Positions 41,341 through 50,048 of a DNA stretch of 64,000 nt are shown one piece after another; within the stretch, counting starts at the first letter, position 1; the number at the start of each line of letters is the position of its first letter. A model generated the notes under the pieces. That model was not told the DNA's origin. It made no database searches and was given only the letters and a program-made list of their open reading frames with translations. Source of the stretch: an uncultured Paracoccaceae bacterium (lineage in GTDB: Bacteria > Pseudomonadota > Alphaproteobacteria > Rhodobacterales > Rhodobacteraceae); contig CATOSB010000003.1 of NCBI GenBank assembly GCA_951812305.1, positions 181,037 to 245,036 of the forward strand. The letters are read 5' to 3'. The translations under genes and the position numbers were made by a program.

Positions 41341-41474
41341 ATCGCTTGTTTCTTTTTTGTTTTTCGTATTCTTTTTTGGCGTCCATAATCAGGCCTTCGC
41401 CGTCACCCTCCTTTTGTAATATCTTCTCTTGCGCGCTAACTACCTGAGCAATATTTCGTAGCTCTTCTTCGAGA
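41341..41474 (-). pseudogene. Membrane protein, N-terminal piece, split by IS66 copy 3 and cut by IS256
   Basis: Reads LEEELRNIAQVVSAQEKILQ then KEYEKQKRNKR, a charged, coiled-coil-like segment that leads into the membrane segment at 39.7 kb. Its own 5' end is missing: upstream is the IS256 end at about 41475. The gene is therefore doubly broken. Confidence 0.6.
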
Positions 41475-42241
41475 TTTATGGCTGAATCTGGTGTTCGCGT
41501 GGTTTGAGTGTTGGCGGTGCATCTGTTTGGATTGTTTTTGCAAAAACCCAATCCGACCCAAGAAGGACGCACCACCATGGACGAGACTAACATCGTTGAA
41601 TTTGCCGGTCGAGAGGTCAGCCTTGATCCGTTGACTGAGCTTTTGCGCACGGGCGCGCAGGCTCTGATCCAAGCCGCCGTTCAAACTGAGCTTGCGGAAT
41701 TGATGGATCGCTTTGCTCACCTCAAAACACCAGACGGGCGCGCCGGGGTGGTACGTAATGGCAGTCATCCCGCCCGTGAAATCCAAACGGGTGTTGGACC
41801 TGTGACCGTAGAGATTCCAAAGATACGCTCGAAAACCGGCAAGCCAGTGAGTTTCCGCTCCGCGCTCGTACCGCCCTACGTGCGCAAGACCAAGACGCTG
41901 CAGGCTGCGATCCCCTGGCTCTACCTCAAAGGCATTTCCACTGGCGAAATGGGAACGGCGCTGAAGGGTTTGCTCGGGGCTAATGCCACCGGATTTTCGG
42001 CCAAAACAGTTGCCAGATTGAAGGCCGAATGGGCCGCTGAATACAGGGCGTGGCGCACCGCAGACCTGTCCCAAGACGAGTGGGTCTACATCTGGGCCGA
42101 CGGTATTCACAGTGGCTTACGCGGCGAGGATCACAAGTTGTGCGCGCTGGTCGTGATCGGCGTAAATACCCGTGGTCAGAAACAATTTCTGGCAATCGAG
42201 GACGGCACTCGTGAAAGCACACAGAGCTGGAGGGAGGTTCT
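41475..42241 (+). mobile_element. IS256-family element, copy 2, left part
   Basis: Matches copy 1 from TTATGGCTGAATCTGG onward; the terminal GAG is altered (GATTTATGG here). It ends abruptly at 42241 where an IS3-family element begins. Right part is at 43754-43944. No target duplication (left flank ...CTTCTTCGA, right flank GAAGCAGA). Confidence 0.88.
41577..42241 (+). pseudogene. IS256-family transposase, first ~220 codons
   Basis: Same start MDETNIVEF as copy 1, with one amino-acid change seen (C for R after EDHKL). The first D of the DDE core (YIWADGIHSG) is present, the others are lost. After EVL the frame runs into IS3 DNA and stops at RRQGFQES. Confidence 0.9.
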
Positions 42242-42316
42242 TGTCCGTCGTCAGGGTTTTCAGGAGAGCTGATGGTTTTTGGCTAACCGAGGCTCTGGTC
42301 CATCTAGGGTTTCATA

Positions 42317-43297
42317 TTAGGCGGCAGCTTTCTGGTGCTGCAAGCGGCGTTTCTGGATTGTCAGTTTCTTGATCTTCTCCCTTTCTCTGAGGATGGTTTC
42401 CGCCCGGCCGAAGTAGACATCGGCTGGCGTGACGTTGTTCAGGCTCTCGTGGTAACGACGATTGTTGTAGTGTTCGACGAAGGCTTCGATCTGCCTTTCC
42501 AGATCACCGGGCAGATAGTAGTGCTCCAGCAAGACCCGGTTTTTCATCGTCTGATGCCAACGTTCGATCTTGCCCTGGGTTTGCGGATGGAACGGAGCAC
42601 CTCGAACGTGATCCATGCCTTTGTCTTCGAGCCAGGCGGCCAGATCACCGGCAACGTAGGATGAACCGTTGTCGCTGAGCAGGCGTGGTTTGTGCAGGAC
42701 GGTCGCCTGATCACAGCCTGACGCAGCCAAAGCCAGGTCCAGCGTATCGGTGACATCCCCGGCCTTCATCGTTGAGCAGAGCTTCCAGGAGATGATGTAG
42801 CGGCTGTAATCGTCCAGGATCGTGCTGAGATAGAACCAGCCCCAGCCGATAACTTTCAGATAGGTGAAGTCGGTCTGCCAGAGCTGGTTGATGGCCGTCG
42901 TTTTGTCTTTGAACTCTTCGGCAGCCTTGATCACCACGAAAGCGGGGCTGGCAATCAGGTCTTGCGCCTTCAAAAGCCTGTACACCGTCGATTCCGACAC
43001 GAAGTAACGCTTGGTGTCCGTGAACTTCACCGCCAACTCTCGTGGCGTCAGGTCCTCATTCTCCAGCGCAAAGTCGATGATTTGATCCCGTTTGTCGTCG
43101 GGAACGCGGTTCCACACCGATTTTGGGTTGGGCGATCTGTCCTGCAGAGCCTCGACACCACCTTCCTGGAAAAGGTCGTACCAGCGGTAGAAGGTCGAGC
43201 TGGGGATGCCCAGCATCGCCAACGTCTGCTTGGCCGGCAGATGCGATGCCTCAACCGTGCGAATGATCTCCAGTTTTTCAGAGGCTGGGTATCTCAT
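42317..43297 (-). CDS. IS3-family transposase OrfB
   Basis: 326 aa. N-terminal HTH-like part (YPASEKLEIIRTVEASHLPA), then rve integrase core with WQTDFTYLKV (D), LLSDNGSSYV (D) and HPQTQGKIERWHQTMKNRV (E), ending YNNRRYHESLNNVTPADVYFGR. ATGA overlap with orfA. Intact. Confidence 0.93.
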   Translation of the reverse strand: MRYPASEKLEIIRTVEASHLPAKQTLAMLGIPSSTFYRWYDLFQEGGVEALQDRSPNPKSVWNRVPDDKRDQIIDFALENEDLTPRELAVKFTDTKRYFVSESTVYRLLKAQDLIASPAFVVIKAAEEFKDKTTAINQLWQTDFTYLKVIGWGWFYLSTILDDYSRYIISWKLCSTMKAGDVTDTLDLALAASGCDQATVLHKPRLLSDNGSSYVAGDLAAWLEDKGMDHVRGAPFHPQTQGKIERWHQTMKNRVLLEHYYLPGDLERQIEAFVEHYNNRRYHESLNNVTPADVYFGRAETILREREKIKKLTIQKRRLQHQKAAA

Positions 43298-43674
43298 TCC
43301 TCGTCCTCCCCATCCGCGATCATGCTTTTTTTGAGCAGACGGTTCTCCAGGGTGAGTTCAGCCACGACCTCTTTGAGTGCGGCAGACTCAGACCGCAAAT
43401 CCTTCACCTCGGGTGATGTGGCTTGACGGGCCGTGTCTCCCGCTAAACGACGTTTCCCAGCTTCAAGGAACTCCTTCGACCAGCTGTAATACAGGCTCTC
43501 GGAAATACCCTCCTGGCGGCACAGCGAGGCGATGCTTTCCTCACCGCGCAGCCCGGCCAGAACGACACGAATCTTCTCCTCGGCAGAGTAATGCTTGCGG
43601 GTTTTGCGGCGAATGCCTTTCACCACCTTGTCAGCGGCGGCTTTCGACTGTCCGGATTTCTGTCTCATCTTCAC
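43294..43674 (-). CDS. IS3-family OrfA (HTH)
   Basis: 126 aa. Helix-turn-helix YSAEEKIRVVLAGLRGEESIASLC and ESLYYSWSKEFLEAGKRRL, then a leucine-zipper region (LKEVVAELTLENRLLKK) that pairs with OrfB. The stop overlaps the orfB ATG (ATGA), so orfB is probably made by reinitiation. Confidence 0.92.
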   Translation of the reverse strand: MKMRQKSGQSKAAADKVVKGIRRKTRKHYSAEEKIRVVLAGLRGEESIASLCRQEGISESLYYSWSKEFLEAGKRRLAGDTARQATSPEVKDLRSESAALKEVVAELTLENRLLKKSMIADGEDEE

Positions 43675-43753
43675 TCCATATCAGTTCCGATGAACCAGAA
43701 ATCCTCCGTTGCTCAAATCACCAATTCTCTCCAACGAGTGCTGACGTCAGACA

Positions 43754-43944
43754 CCCGCGACGGCATGCTCCACATGATCTTCAAACTGGGGCAGTGCGCC
43801 GAACAAAACTGGCGCAAACTTCGCGGCTTCAATCATCTCGCCGACGTCATCCAAGGCGTCAATTTCAAAGACGGCATCAAGCAAACCCAGACCGAAACCG
43901 CCGCCGCATGAAAGATCCCGCAAACACCAGATTTGACAATAACT
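43754..43944 (+). mobile_element. IS256-family element, copy 2, right part
   Basis: Holds the last ~50 codons of the IS256 transposase (RDGMLHMIFKLGQCAEQNW ... TETAAA) and the complete right end (GACAATAACTC). The flank is GAAGCAGA. Confidence 0.88.
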
Positions 43945-44083
43945 CGAAGCAGAATATCAAACCCGCTAAACGGAACGTTCCATATTGTGAAAGCTGCCTC
44001 AAGTGGTTGTGCGCCTTCCATAATCTATACCCCTAATTTATTGGTCCTAAAACAAAGCTGAGCGGTCTAATTCCAGAAGGAAA

Positions 44084-44211
44084 ATACCTATCTTCAGCAC
44101 TGGATTGACATTCTGAAAAGCGATACCCGGGCCATCGTGCGGGCGGCCTCGGCGGCGCAGAAGGCGGCGGACTGGCTGATCGGAAAGGCGGGGCTCCCGG
44201 ACGCGGCCTGA
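44084..44211 (+). pseudogene. ArdC-like antirestriction protein, C-terminal remnant
   Basis: About 41 codons: NTYLQHWIDILKSDTRAIVR then AASAAQKAADWLIGKAGLPDAA-stop. This matches the C-terminus of ArdC/DUF1738 zincin-like proteins of conjugative elements. The metalloprotease-like body is missing. It marks the left edge of the GC-rich mobilizable region; base composition jumps here. Confidence 0.75.
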
Positions 44212-44466
44212 AACACCCCGATCCGAGACTCCCGGCGCGCGCCGCCCCTGTTCCGGGGGCGGCGTTTTGCGTGGCCCGGAGGAAAGGCGCGCCGTCCCGC
44301 GCGTCCGTCATCCCGCGCGTCCTTGTCGGAGGCGGCGCGCCCGCGCTATGCTTCCGGGGCAATCGTGACAGGGAGGGGATGTCCCCTGATGTTTCCCAGG
44401 CGCAGATCCCGGACGGAGCGGGCGGCGACGAAGACGCCGCTGCCGCCGGTCGTTCCGGCGAGCGAC

Positions 44467-44679
44467 ATGCCTCGGCTGCGGGTTGACGGGTTGCGGCTCG
44501 ATGCGCTCGACTGCGCTTTCCTGCAACTGGTATGCGATTGCGGGCATGTGGGGGAGGTACCGGTCGCGCCGTTGATCCGCCGCCATGGCCGCGCGGTACG
44601 GGTGCGCGATGCGCTCGGGGCGGTGCGCTGTTCGCGCTGCAATGAGCGGGCGATCCGCAGGGTTTTTGCGGGCTGCTGA
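44467..44679 (+). CDS. Small zinc-ribbon-like protein, unknown function
   Basis: 70 aa from ATG 44467 (MPRLRVDGLRLDALDC). Two Cys pairs, CDCGH and CSRC, suggest a zinc ribbon; the spacer is Arg-rich (APLIRRHGRAVRVRDAL). Earlier in-frame starts exist (44323, 44389) but give an Arg-rich low-complexity lead. I recognise the type from alphaproteobacterial plasmids but cannot name it. Confidence 0.55.
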   Translation: MPRLRVDGLRLDALDCAFLQLVCDCGHVGEVPVAPLIRRHGRAVRVRDALGAVRCSRCNERAIRRVFAGC

Positions 44680-45266
44680 ACGGAACGGGTTCGCCGGAGA
44701 GGGAAGCGCGGCGGTGCCGCGCTCGCAGCGGATTCGGGCTAGCGCCGAACGCCCTGCGGAGCAGCCGTACCGGCCATTGAGGCCGGTACGGTTGCTGCCT
44801 CGATGCCCGGACACCGATCAGGCGTTGGCGCGGGGTGGGACGGGCCGCGCGGGGGCCGAGCAGGTCTGCGGCGGCTGGCGGGGCCGGATTGCGCGCCGGT
44901 CGCCCGTCTTCGCCGGGCCTCTCTCTGCTTCATCCGTCCCCGGCACCCGGCCTCGCCCTTTGCCTGTCCCTGTCGCGCGCCCCTGCGGTGGGGCACACAC
45001 ACACGATTGGTCAGCATACCTTGCAGGTGGCCCTCCAAAGCACGCCCGCGTCAAGGATCACAAAATTTTGCGGCGAGGATGGCGCTGGCGGGCAGGGGGT
45101 CACCCGTCGGTGAGCTTGCGCATGGGTTGCTGTCCCGCGCGGCAAATTTTTGCGCCCGGGCGAAGCCCGGCACCTTCGGTGTCCCTGACCCCGGCGCCCT
45201 TTGGGGGGCGGGAGCCTCGCACGCTGCCCGCAATGGTGCGTGTGGCGCTTGCGAGAGGAGTATCCC
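44680..45266. other. GC-rich region with a strong hairpin, no gene seen
   Basis: All frames here give low-complexity Arg/Pro-rich peptides without family character. A perfect 11-bp hairpin (CCGTACCGGCC-N5-GGCCGGTACGG) lies at 44765-44791. Further short GC hairpins occur before 45200. It could hold the leader of the DUF2493 gene and a terminator for the zinc-ribbon gene. Confidence 0.5.
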
Positions 45267-46163
45267 ATGCTGGATGTATACGAGACAATTGAGACTTTCG
45301 GGCTGTCGGAAAGCCTTGCCGATCTGCCGATCCCCGACGATGACGCATTGCGCGACCGGATCGTGCGCGAGGCGTTCGAGAGTTTTCTGGGCGGGTTGCA
45401 GGGCACCGGGCTTCACGGCGAGATCGAGCCGCTGGCCCATGGGCTGGCGACGCTGTTCCATCGCCGGAAGGGTGCGATGGCCACTGTTCTTGATCGGGCC
45501 ACGGACACGATCCGGGGTCTGGTGCGGACCGCCGATGGCTCGGAGGTGCTGGAAATGCAGATGGAAGAGGCGCAGCGTGTCGCAGAGCAGGCGCGCGACC
45601 GTCTGGACGCGCTGGAGGTGATGGCCGAGGCGGCGGCGCGGTGTTACGAGATCGAGACCGGCCGGGCGTATCTGCCACCTGCCGGGGGTCGCAGCGGCCG
45701 GGATGCCCGCCAGACGGGGGTGCTCTTCGAGGCGAAGGCCTGGATCGAGGCGCATGAGCGGCAGGAGGCGGAGCGCTTCCGGGTCGAGGGCCGACCGCTG
45801 GCGGTGGCAGGTGCGCGGGACTGGATTGACCACGCGCGGGTCTGGGATGTGCTTGACCGCTGCCGGACGCGCTACCGTGAGGCGCATGGCGAGGAGGTTA
45901 TCCTCTATCACAAGGGCGACCGGAAGGGGGTGGATGCGATTGCGTCGGGCTGGGCGCGGTCGCGGCAGGTGAGCCAGGTGGTGTTTCGTCCGAACTGGTC
46001 GGCTTTTGGCAAGCGGGCGGGGTTCCGGGCGATTGACGACATGTTCGCCACGCCGAAGCCTCTGGGGGGTGTTGTGATCTTCGGGGTGACGGGGATCGCG
46101 CTCAATCTGGCGGAGAAGGCGGAGGCGAAACGCATTGCGGTGATGCGGGTGCGCGCCGGCTGA
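45267..46163 (+). CDS. DUF2493 / SLOG-type protein
   Basis: 298 aa from ATG 45267 (GAGAGGAG upstream). N-terminal half is helical (about 1-185). The C-terminal part resembles the Rossmann-like SLOG domain: VAGARDWIDHARVWDVLDRC, YHKGDRKGVDAIASGWARSR, and RPNWSAFGKRAGFRAIDDMF. Such proteins are frequent on alphaproteobacterial plasmids and ICEs beside relaxase genes and probably bind a nucleotide-like ligand; the function is not known. Confidence 0.8.
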   Translation: MLDVYETIETFGLSESLADLPIPDDDALRDRIVREAFESFLGGLQGTGLHGEIEPLAHGLATLFHRRKGAMATVLDRATDTIRGLVRTADGSEVLEMQMEEAQRVAEQARDRLDALEVMAEAAARCYEIETGRAYLPPAGGRSGRDARQTGVLFEAKAWIEAHERQEAERFRVEGRPLAVAGARDWIDHARVWDVLDRCRTRYREAHGEEVILYHKGDRKGVDAIASGWARSRQVSQVVFRPNWSAFGKRAGFRAIDDMFATPKPLGGVVIFGVTGIALNLAEKAEAKRIAVMRVRAG

Positions 46164-46627
46164 GGCGCTCGGACTGTGGCTCCGGTCCTGCGGGACCGGG
46201 GCCGCTTGCCGCGGGCGGCGGCTTCTGGCCGCCCCCGTCTGCCCCTTCCGATCCCGCCGGTCTGAATCTGGACGGTCTGCGGCCCCGCTCAGGGCCACGG
46301 GGCGTTCCGGGTTGTGATCCTGCGGGCTGGCCTGCCGCGCGGTCTCTGCCCATGCCGCTCTCAAAGCGCGCGCCCAACCGGATGCGGGCGGTGGTCCTGT
46401 CCGGTGACAGGAGCCGTGGGGATGTGCCGTATGCGGCCCCTGTCCTCCGTGGCGCTGGTTTCCTCGAGATGGGGTGTCGCGGGGCGCGGCCCCGGGGTGC
46501 GGTCGCCTTTGGCTCCCCAAGCGGAAATACGGTTTCCGCACGCGGACCCTCCGCATTTCAGCTTGCCCCGGGGCCTCGTTCGCCCCGCGCCCTTGCCCCC
46601 ATCGAAACCAGAGCCACGGAGGACAAC
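46164..46627. other. Non-coding interval with GC hairpins
   Basis: No convincing gene. It starts with a hairpin GGTCC-TGC-GGGACC just after the DUF2493 stop and continues GC-rich. The last 60 bp probably carry the signals for the small gene at 46628. Confidence 0.5.
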
Positions 46628-46846
46628 ATGGCAAATCACTACACAATCACCGCACCGGTCAAGTCGAAGGACGGCAAGACCCGCTACCCCCGGGTGGGAG
46701 CGCTCTTCGAGAACCACAACCGGGAGACCGGCGAGGTGTTCTACACGATCAAGCTCGACTTCCCGGTGGGCGTGACCGAGCTTGTCGCCTTCCCGCCGAA
46801 GCCGAAGGAGAACGGCGAGAACGGCGAGAACGGGGACACGGAGTGA
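46628..46846 (+). CDS. Small plasmid-type protein, unknown
   Basis: 72 aa from ATG 46628 (GGAGGAC upstream). MANHYTITAPVKSKDGKTRY then PRVGALFENHNRETGEVFYT and DFPVGVTELVAFPPKP; a beta-rich start and a short acidic GEN repeat tail (NGENGENGD). No family recognised. Conserved-looking codon use and a good ribosome site support a real gene. Confidence 0.7.
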   Translation: MANHYTITAPVKSKDGKTRYPRVGALFENHNRETGEVFYTIKLDFPVGVTELVAFPPKPKENGENGENGDTE

Positions 46847-47031
46847 TCGACGATCCGGCAAAACCGGCGGAGGCTCCAAAGGAGCCCCGGGACAGCAGGG
46901 GCGGCCATGGGCCGCCCCGACCGGCTTTGCCGGTTGGCGCGCAGGCGCGCCCTTCCATCACAAGGATGATGTGGGATGATGTGCAGAGAGGCTGGCGCAG
47001 AATCGGAAACGGATGTAGGAAAGGAAGAGAG

Positions 47032-47394
47032 ATGGCACATGCACTGCAAATAGACACTTTGGCGTTTTCGAAGAAGCTGCGCGAGGCGGGGGCCGACGAG
47101 GGTCTTGCCGAAGCTATTGTCGAGGGGCTGACAGCAGCGGACACTTCCGAACTGGCGACCAAAGGCGATCTGGCCGAGGTGAAGACGGAGTTGAAGGCCG
47201 ACGTGGCCGAGGTGAAGGGTCAGGTCCAGGCGGTTGCCGACAAGCTGGATGGTATGGCGACGAAGGTTGAACTTGCCGAGGTCCGCACGGAGATCGCGCA
47301 GTCCGCGAACCGGGCCATTTACACGCTGGGGGGTCTTGTGGGCATTCTTTTTGTCCTTGATCGGATCATCCCGCTGTTCGGTGTCGGGAACTGA
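47032..47394 (+). CDS. Coiled-coil protein with C-terminal membrane anchor (DUF1640-like)
   Basis: 120 aa from ATG 47032 (AGGAAGAGAG upstream). LAFSKKLREAGADEGLAEAI, then heptads (ATKGDLAEVKTELKADVAEV) and a terminal hydrophobic segment YTLGGLVGILFVLDRIIPLF. It resembles CCDC90/DUF1640 proteins common near mobile elements. Role unknown. Confidence 0.75.
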   Translation: MAHALQIDTLAFSKKLREAGADEGLAEAIVEGLTAADTSELATKGDLAEVKTELKADVAEVKGQVQAVADKLDGMATKVELAEVRTEIAQSANRAIYTLGGLVGILFVLDRIIPLFGVGN

Positions 47395-47416
47395 CGCTCC
47401 CCCCATTTCTACATTC

Positions 47417-47450
47417 AAAACGCCGTCCCTCCGGGGGCGGCGTTTTTGTT
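47417..47450 (+). terminator. Rho-independent terminator
   Basis: AAAACGCCGTCCC-TCC-GGGGGCGGCGTTTTTGTTT: a strong GC stem followed by a T-tract, 22 bp after the coiled-coil gene. It ends the DUF2493 to coiled-coil transcript. Confidence 0.9.
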
Positions 47451-47516
47451 TACGCGCCGAGCCGGTCGCGTTTCAGGATTGCCGGGCGGGGACAGCGTCC
47501 AGTTGTGGCCCCTGGC

Positions 47517-47759
47517 TCAGGCCGACTCCGGTCCGGTGCAATGCCGGTTATGCTGTTCCAGCAAGGTTGCGATATCGAGGCGTTTGCGTTTGGCGGTCTG
47601 GACGAGATCGAGGAGCGCGCGCAACTCCTGGGTCTCGATGCCTGTGAGCCAGTGCAGATCGTTGGCGCTGATCCTTGCAAGCAGCCTCTGCATCATGGGC
47701 AGATGACCGACGCCGACCTTGCGCTTGTACGGAGAGAGCGGGTTGTTTGGCTTTGGCAT
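47517..47759 (-). CDS. Small unknown protein
   Basis: 80 aa from ATG 47759 with AAGGA upstream. MPKPNNPLSPYKRKVGVGHL, then LARISANDLHWLTGIETQEL and LLDLVQTAKRKRLDIATLLE; helical with a basic N-terminus. No family recognised. It is convergent with the terminated plus-strand genes. Confidence 0.6.
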   Translation of the reverse strand: MPKPNNPLSPYKRKVGVGHLPMMQRLLARISANDLHWLTGIETQELRALLDLVQTAKRKRLDIATLLEQHNRHCTGPESA

Positions 47760-48395
47760 TGATCCGGTCCTTTCGGGTTCGTGCCGAGTGTATGATCTGC
47801 GGCATCAGGCCCGCACCCGTTCTGCGCCCTGAACGCTCCCCCGGAGCGTTCACCCCCTTCGGTGGTTCGGCTTGAACTCCATCGACGCGGACCTTAGCGC
47901 ATTTCCCTTTTTTTGCCAATCCTGCAAAATCGCCGAAAGCACCTGATCCGGGAGAGACCGGCACTCCCGCAGGATCGCACCGTTCGACCAGTTTCGGCCC
48001 GTGTTTCCCTCCCCCGGTCCCTCCGCGATTCGTCCTGCGATCCCCCGTATTGCGATCTTCCCCGAGCGGAACCGGGGAAATTCTCCGGCGTCCCCCTGTT
48101 CCCCGGCGTCCCCTTCCGAGGGGCGAACCGTCCATGAGGGAACCCCCCGTATCTCCCTCCTTTCCGCCGTCTCGTCCCCGGTGTTCCCCCTTTCCCCCGC
48201 TTCGCCCAAGAGGGAAACCCAATCCCCTCCCCTTTCCCTCCTGACCTAACCCGTTGTTCCCCTTGAGAGATTGCCGCTCCCCTCCCGGTTTCCCCACCCC
48301 TCACATCTTCCCCTGCGCCGGAAAACGGGCCTCCCGAGGGGAACCCTGGGGAAAAGGCCCCTGATCCGGGACAACAGGGAAAGGCACGATTATAC
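47760..48395. other. Strand-asymmetric pyrimidine-rich region
   Basis: From about 47,980 to 48,380 the plus strand is unusually rich in C/T runs (repeated TCCC, CCCTT, CCCC) with few purine runs. No frame has gene character. It separates the small genes from the relaxase and was next to the mob palindrome before IS66 copy 4 inserted. It could contain an origin of transfer or replication, but I see no iterons. Confidence 0.5.
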
Positions 48396-49996
48396 GTAAC
48401 TCCCAAGCACCCCCCACGTTTGAGTGTTATTGTCAGTTTTATGGTGAGTCGAATTTGCCATTTTGCGCGTGTTTTTTTTCTTTCTTGTCTGAATTCTGTG
48501 GCGCCGGGTTGATTTCTCTGAATCAGTGGTGGGATGGATCAGGTTGCCGCCCTTGAACAACTTCTCGCCACGGCTCTGCGTCGGATCGCTGAGCTTGAAG
48601 CTGCGTTGGCGAGCATGGCGGAAGAGATCACGGACCTGCGCCGACAGTTGGCCAAGAACAGCAGCAATAGCAGCAAGCCCCCTTCAAGTGATGGCCTGAA
48701 GAAGCCAGCCCCGCGCAGCCTGCGTGGCAAATCCGGAAAGAAAAGTGGCGGCCAAGTTGGCCACCGGGGCGACACCCTGCGCCAGACGTCAACACCCGAC
48801 TTTGTCGAACGGCATGAGGCGACGCATTGCAGCGCCTGTCAGAGCGCCCTGACGGCGGAGATGGTGAAAGGGATCGAGAAGCGTCAGGTGTTCGACTTGC
48901 CTGCGCCACGCCTGGAGGTCACCGAGCATCAGGCGGCGGTTTATTGTTGCGACCATTGTCGAGCCACGACGACGGCTGGCTTTCCCGATGGCGTGGCCGC
49001 GCATGTGCAATATGGCACGCGCATGCGGGCAGTGGCGGTCTATTGCAATGTTCAGCAGCTGATACCCGAGGATCGGGTCTGCCAGCTTATGCGCGACCTG
49101 TTTGGGGCCACCAGCTTGTGCGCGGCCAGCGTGACCAACTGGACGCGCGGCGCGGCAAATAAGATGGGTGTCGTGGTTGAACACATTCTCGCCCGGCTTG
49201 CCGAAGGCGGCGTTCGGCATCTGGACGAGACCGGACTTCGTGTTGCCGGCAAGCTGCACTGGCTGCACACGATCTGCGATACCGCCTTCACCCATTACCG
49301 CATCAGCGCCAAACGCGGTGCTGTTCCAACCTTCCTGACCGGCGGGACGATCATTCATGATCACTGGAAACCCTACTACGCCCATATGAGCGGAGTGGAC
49401 GCCCACGCCCTCTGCGGGGCGCATCACTTGCGCGAACTCAAGGCCATCGAAGAGATCGAAAAAGAGCCTTGGGCGACGGAGATGAGCGCAGTGCTTCATA
49501 GCGCCAATCAGCTCAGATGCGCGGCTCAGGATCAAGGCGAGACCGAACTCCCGGAACTGGTTCGCCAGGGTATAGTCACCAGATACATGGCGATCCTCGC
49601 CAAGGGGCTCGCCTTCCACGAACGCCAGCCCCCGCTGGCCAAAAGCCCCGGCACCCGCGGCCGAAAAGCCAGGCGGCCAGGCCACAACCTGCTCCTCCGC
49701 CTGCGTGACTACCGCGATGACGTTTTGCGATTCATCGCCGACTTCGCGGTCCCATTCACAAACAATCAGGCCGAACAGGACCTGCGCATGATGAAGCTGC
49801 GCATGAAAATCTCGGGCACCTTCCGCACCCTCGAGGGCGCGCGGGTCTTCGCCGACATCAGGTCCGTCATCTCGACGGCCAGAAAACACCGGTTCAACAT
49901 CCTGGAAATCCTGACCCTGTCACCACCTCAGATCATCGCACGGCTCTGACGGAACAAAACCCCGCAACCCTATCGGACAGGGTGCTTGGGAGTTAC
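48396..49996 (+). mobile_element. IS66-family element, copy 4
   Basis: 1601 bp, same ends as copy 1. Exact 8-bp duplication GATTATAC (48388-48395 and 49997-50004). The right copy of the target forms part of the palindrome before the relaxase gene, so that palindrome was rebuilt. Same orientation as copies 2 and 3. Confidence 0.97.
48534..49949 (+). CDS. IS66-family transposase (copy 4)
   Basis: 471 aa, intact; Q in HERQPP and therefore closest to copy 1. Confidence 0.96.
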   Translation: MDQVAALEQLLATALRRIAELEAALASMAEEITDLRRQLAKNSSNSSKPPSSDGLKKPAPRSLRGKSGKKSGGQVGHRGDTLRQTSTPDFVERHEATHCSACQSALTAEMVKGIEKRQVFDLPAPRLEVTEHQAAVYCCDHCRATTTAGFPDGVAAHVQYGTRMRAVAVYCNVQQLIPEDRVCQLMRDLFGATSLCAASVTNWTRGAANKMGVVVEHILARLAEGGVRHLDETGLRVAGKLHWLHTICDTAFTHYRISAKRGAVPTFLTGGTIIHDHWKPYYAHMSGVDAHALCGAHHLRELKAIEEIEKEPWATEMSAVLHSANQLRCAAQDQGETELPELVRQGIVTRYMAILAKGLAFHERQPPLAKSPGTRGRKARRPGHNLLLRLRDYRDDVLRFIADFAVPFTNNQAEQDLRMMKLRMKISGTFRTLEGARVFADIRSVISTARKHRFNILEILTLSPPQIIARL

Positions 49997-50002
49997 GATT
50001 AT

Positions 50003-50030
50003 ACATCAAAATTGAAATTCATTTTGATGT
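50003..50030. promoter_or_regulatory. Palindrome before the relaxase gene (operator or oriT candidate)
   Basis: ACATCAAAAT-N8-ATTTTGATGT, perfect 10-bp arms, extended outward by GATTA/TAATC with one bulged T. It is AT-rich in an otherwise GC-rich region and ends 18 bp before the relaxase ATG. Relaxases cut beside an inverted repeat near their own gene, and mob repressors bind there too. Confidence 0.6.
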
Positions 50031-50048
50031 AATCTGTATGCTACCGGC

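Larger units (their letters stand above)
42242..43753 (-). mobile_element. IS3-family element inside IS256 copy 2
   Basis: 1512 bp. Left end TGTCCGTCGTCAG, right end (reverse complement) TGTCTGACGTCAG. Two overlapping genes orfA-orfB. Between the flanking IS256 halves about 180 codons of IS256 are missing, so the insertion is accompanied by a deletion. Confidence 0.88.

Noticed and set aside
43377..44036. 219-codon plus-strand frame across IS3, IS256 and flank
   Set aside because: Crosses two element borders; only the IS256 C-terminal codons in another frame are real.
44585..45292. 235-codon Arg/Pro/Gly-rich frame
   Set aside because: No ribosome site or domain character; several overlapping frames are equally open in this GC-rich stretch.
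47548..48297. Gly/Arg-rich 249-codon minus-strand frame
   Set aside because: It is just the translation of the pyrimidine-rich block; low complexity, not protein-like.
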